A stretch of 6,429 bases of DNA from Gammaproteobacteria bacterium (GTDB lineage Bacteria > Pseudomonadota > Gammaproteobacteria > Steroidobacterales > SZUA-146): contig QIGP01000201.1 in the NCBI GenBank assembly GCA_003228965.1, positions 1 through 6,429 of the forward strand, in the 5' to 3' direction. How positions within the stretch are numbered: position 1 is the first letter of the stretch; every line of letters begins with the position of its first letter. Positions 5,560 through 6,429 of the stretch are shown here, in pieces. The notes under the pieces were generated by a model. That model was not told where the DNA came from. It searched no databases and worked only from the letters and a program-made list of their open reading frames with translations. Position numbers and translations under genes: made by a program.

Positions 5560-5567
5560 ACGCAGCT

Positions 5568-6113
5568 ATGAAGTACAAACTGGCACCCGAACTACAAACC
5601 AGTCACTGGCTCAACACCGAAACCTCTCTTACGCTTAAAAGCCTGAGAGGACGCGTCATTCTTATCGAGGCGTTTCAAATGCTTTGCCCAGGTTGCGTGT
5701 CGCACGGCCTTCCGCAAGCTCAACGTGTGGTAGAAACATTCAGTCGCGATGAGGTCGTAGTGTTAGGACTGCACACTGTGTTCGAACATCACGACGCTCA
5801 AGGGTCACGTGCGGCACTAACCGCTTTTCTACATGAATATCGCATCTCATTTCCTGTCGCCATCGATTCGCCGTCAAGCAATGGGCGAATTCCACAGACG
5901 ATGGCGGCCTACGGCCTGCAAGGGACGCCGTCTCTGATTCTAATTGATCGCGAGGGCCATATTCGTAAGCAGTCTTTTGGTCGAGAGAACGATCTCGAGC
6001 TTGGCGCTGAAATTATGGCGTTGATACTCGACAATCAACCGGCGAATGTTCCTGATGCCCCAGACGTGCTTGATAAAAATCGGTGCGACGATGACGGCTG
6101 TCCAATTTCGTAA
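5568..6113 (+). CDS. Cytoplasmic redoxin (AhpC/TSA-TlpA-like thioredoxin-fold protein)
   Basis: This 181-residue protein has the thioredoxin fold of the redoxin/AhpC-TSA superfamily. It opens with LQTSHWLNTETSLTLKSLRGRVILIEAF, leading to the active site CPGC (residues 40-43, in AFQMLCPGCVSHGLPQ). GLHTVFEHHDA follows at 67-77, the cis-proline site GTPSLILIDREG at 119-130 (P121), and IRKQSFGRENDLELGAEI at 132-149. There is no signal peptide, so it probably acts in the cytoplasm as a thiol-disulfide oxidoreductase or peroxidase. A C-terminal tail of ~25 residues ends RCDDDGCPIS with a second Cys pair (C173, C178), which could shuttle electrons to CPGC or bind a metal. Related proteins as I recall them also end in a CxxxxC tail. 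The start is set by the AGGAGG box. The deleted thioredoxin-like gene upstream may have been its reducing partner. The exact substrate is unknown. Confidence 0.9.
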   Translation: MKYKLAPELQTSHWLNTETSLTLKSLRGRVILIEAFQMLCPGCVSHGLPQAQRVVETFSRDEVVVLGLHTVFEHHDAQGSRAALTAFLHEYRISFPVAIDSPSSNGRIPQTMAAYGLQGTPSLILIDREGHIRKQSFGRENDLELGAEIMALILDNQPANVPDAPDVLDKNRCDDDGCPIS

Positions 6114-6150
6114 AGGCGGAAACTGCGTACAGCGATGAAAACAGATTCAA

Positions 6151-6178
6151 TCAGAGTTTATAAAAAGGAGTCAGAGTT
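6151..6178 (+). repeat. TCAGAGTT direct repeat with a GGAGTCAGAGT motif
   Basis: TCAGAGTT occurs at 6151-6158 and again at 6171-6178. The second copy is part of GGAGTCAGAGT (6167-6177), which differs by one base from GGGGTCAGAGT (2013-2023) at the DUF885 break. It may be another edge of the same repeat family. The short length makes this tentative. Confidence 0.35.
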
Positions 6179-6217
6179 GAATGGCACTAATTTTATGCTT
6201 GTGTAAGAACAACTCCC

Positions 6218-6250
6218 CGTCATTGCGTAGCGGGTGTGGCAATCTCCGTC
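6218..6250 (+). repeat. Palindromic intergenic repeat, unit A (shortened)
   Basis: CGTCATTGCG is joined directly to TAGCGGGTGTGGCAATCTC and CGTC. Compared with the unit at 6363-6404 it lacks the eight bases AACCCGCG, one arm of the inner stem. The outer ATTGC/GCAAT pairing remains. This family of CGTCATTGCG...GGCAATCTC repeats is widespread in bacterial intergenic DNA. Confidence 0.8.
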
Positions 6251-6291
6251 CGGTTATTGCAACTTCATCAGTTATGCCACGGTAACGTCAA

Positions 6292-6324
6292 GAGATTGCC
6301 GCGCCCTTCGGGCTCGCAATGACG
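6292..6324 (-). repeat. Palindromic intergenic repeat, unit B (opposite orientation)
   Basis: The plus strand reads GAGATTGCCGCGCCC, TTC, GGGCTCGCAATGACG. On the minus strand it is CGTCATTGCGAGCCC...GGCAATCTC, the same family as units A and C. It can fold as a long hairpin and lies between the two forward units, a REP/BIME-like arrangement. Confidence 0.85.
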
Positions 6325-6336
6325 TAGCTCTTCAGT

Positions 6337-6349
6337 GCTCGCCATGACG
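6337..6349 (-). repeat. Partial palindromic repeat fragment
   Basis: GCTCGCCATGACG (6337-6349) repeats GCTCGCAATGACG (6312-6324) with one mismatch, 25 bases on. It is the CGTCATTGCGAGC end of the unit without the GGCAATCTC end. Confidence 0.6.
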
Positions 6350-6362
6350 CAACCCCTTACTC

Positions 6363-6404
6363 CGTCATTGCGAACCCGCGTAGCGGGTGTGGCAATCTCC
6401 GTCA
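6363..6404 (+). repeat. Palindromic intergenic repeat, unit C (complete)
   Basis: CGTCATTGCGAACCCGCGTA leads into GCGGGTGTGGCAATCTCCGTC. The inner stem is CCCGC-GTA-GCGGG (6375-6387) and the outer stem pairs ATTGC with GCAAT. Outside these units, 6114-6429 shows no gene or convincing terminator. Confidence 0.9.
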
Positions 6405-6429
6405 GGTTGTCGCGGACTCAATTAGTTAC

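Noticed and set aside
5514..5567. Upstream GTG start for the redoxin
   Set aside because: The 18 extra residues have no family likeness, and AGGAGG at 5554-5559 points to ATG 5568.

Overview
The window reads like a piece of a Gram-negative proteobacterial chromosome. My best guess is an environmental, possibly marine, gammaproteobacterium. This rests on protein style (an AlsS-type ThDP enzyme coupled to an aldehyde dehydrogenase, a twin-arginine-like lipoprotein of the DUF885 peptidase family, a cytoplasmic CPGC redoxin) and on roughly balanced base composition. No rRNA, tRNA or other taxonomic marker is present, so this is inference.

Layout. At the left edge (1-293, +) is the 3' end of an acetolactate-synthase-like ThDP enzyme. 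It overlaps an aldehyde dehydrogenase gene (281-1711, +), and the two look translationally coupled. Convergent to them on the minus strand is a broken gene remnant (1801-2016) that keeps only the last ~65 codons of a DUF885 protein, followed by a complete Nudix hydrolase gene (2094-2642, -). The 333-base stretch from 2643 to 2975 holds the putative Nudix promoter and a structured leader, and a nested palindromic, operator-like block at 2881-2926. A plausible gene start with a ribosome binding site follows at 2976, but after ~57 codons it runs into a repeat element (3147-3287) made of two 43-bp direct copies and one inverted copy. Next come an intact DUF885 lipoprotein gene (3340-5205, +), an internally deleted thioredoxin-like remnant (5349-5480, +) and an intact redoxin gene (5568-6113, +). 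The last 316 bases have no gene and hold several copies of a palindromic CGTCATTGCG...GGCAATCTC repeat.

How it fits together. The first two genes probably form one metabolic unit. The thioredoxin-like remnant and the redoxin were probably neighbours in a redox pair. The Nudix and DUF885 genes look like single-gene units. The main theme is gene decay and repeat insertion: three broken genes lie within 4 kb, and two of them end at nearly the same 12-base sequence, GCGTYGGGGTCA. I see no clear new multi-gene defence or biosynthetic system. The repeat family tied to the gene breaks is the most unusual signal.
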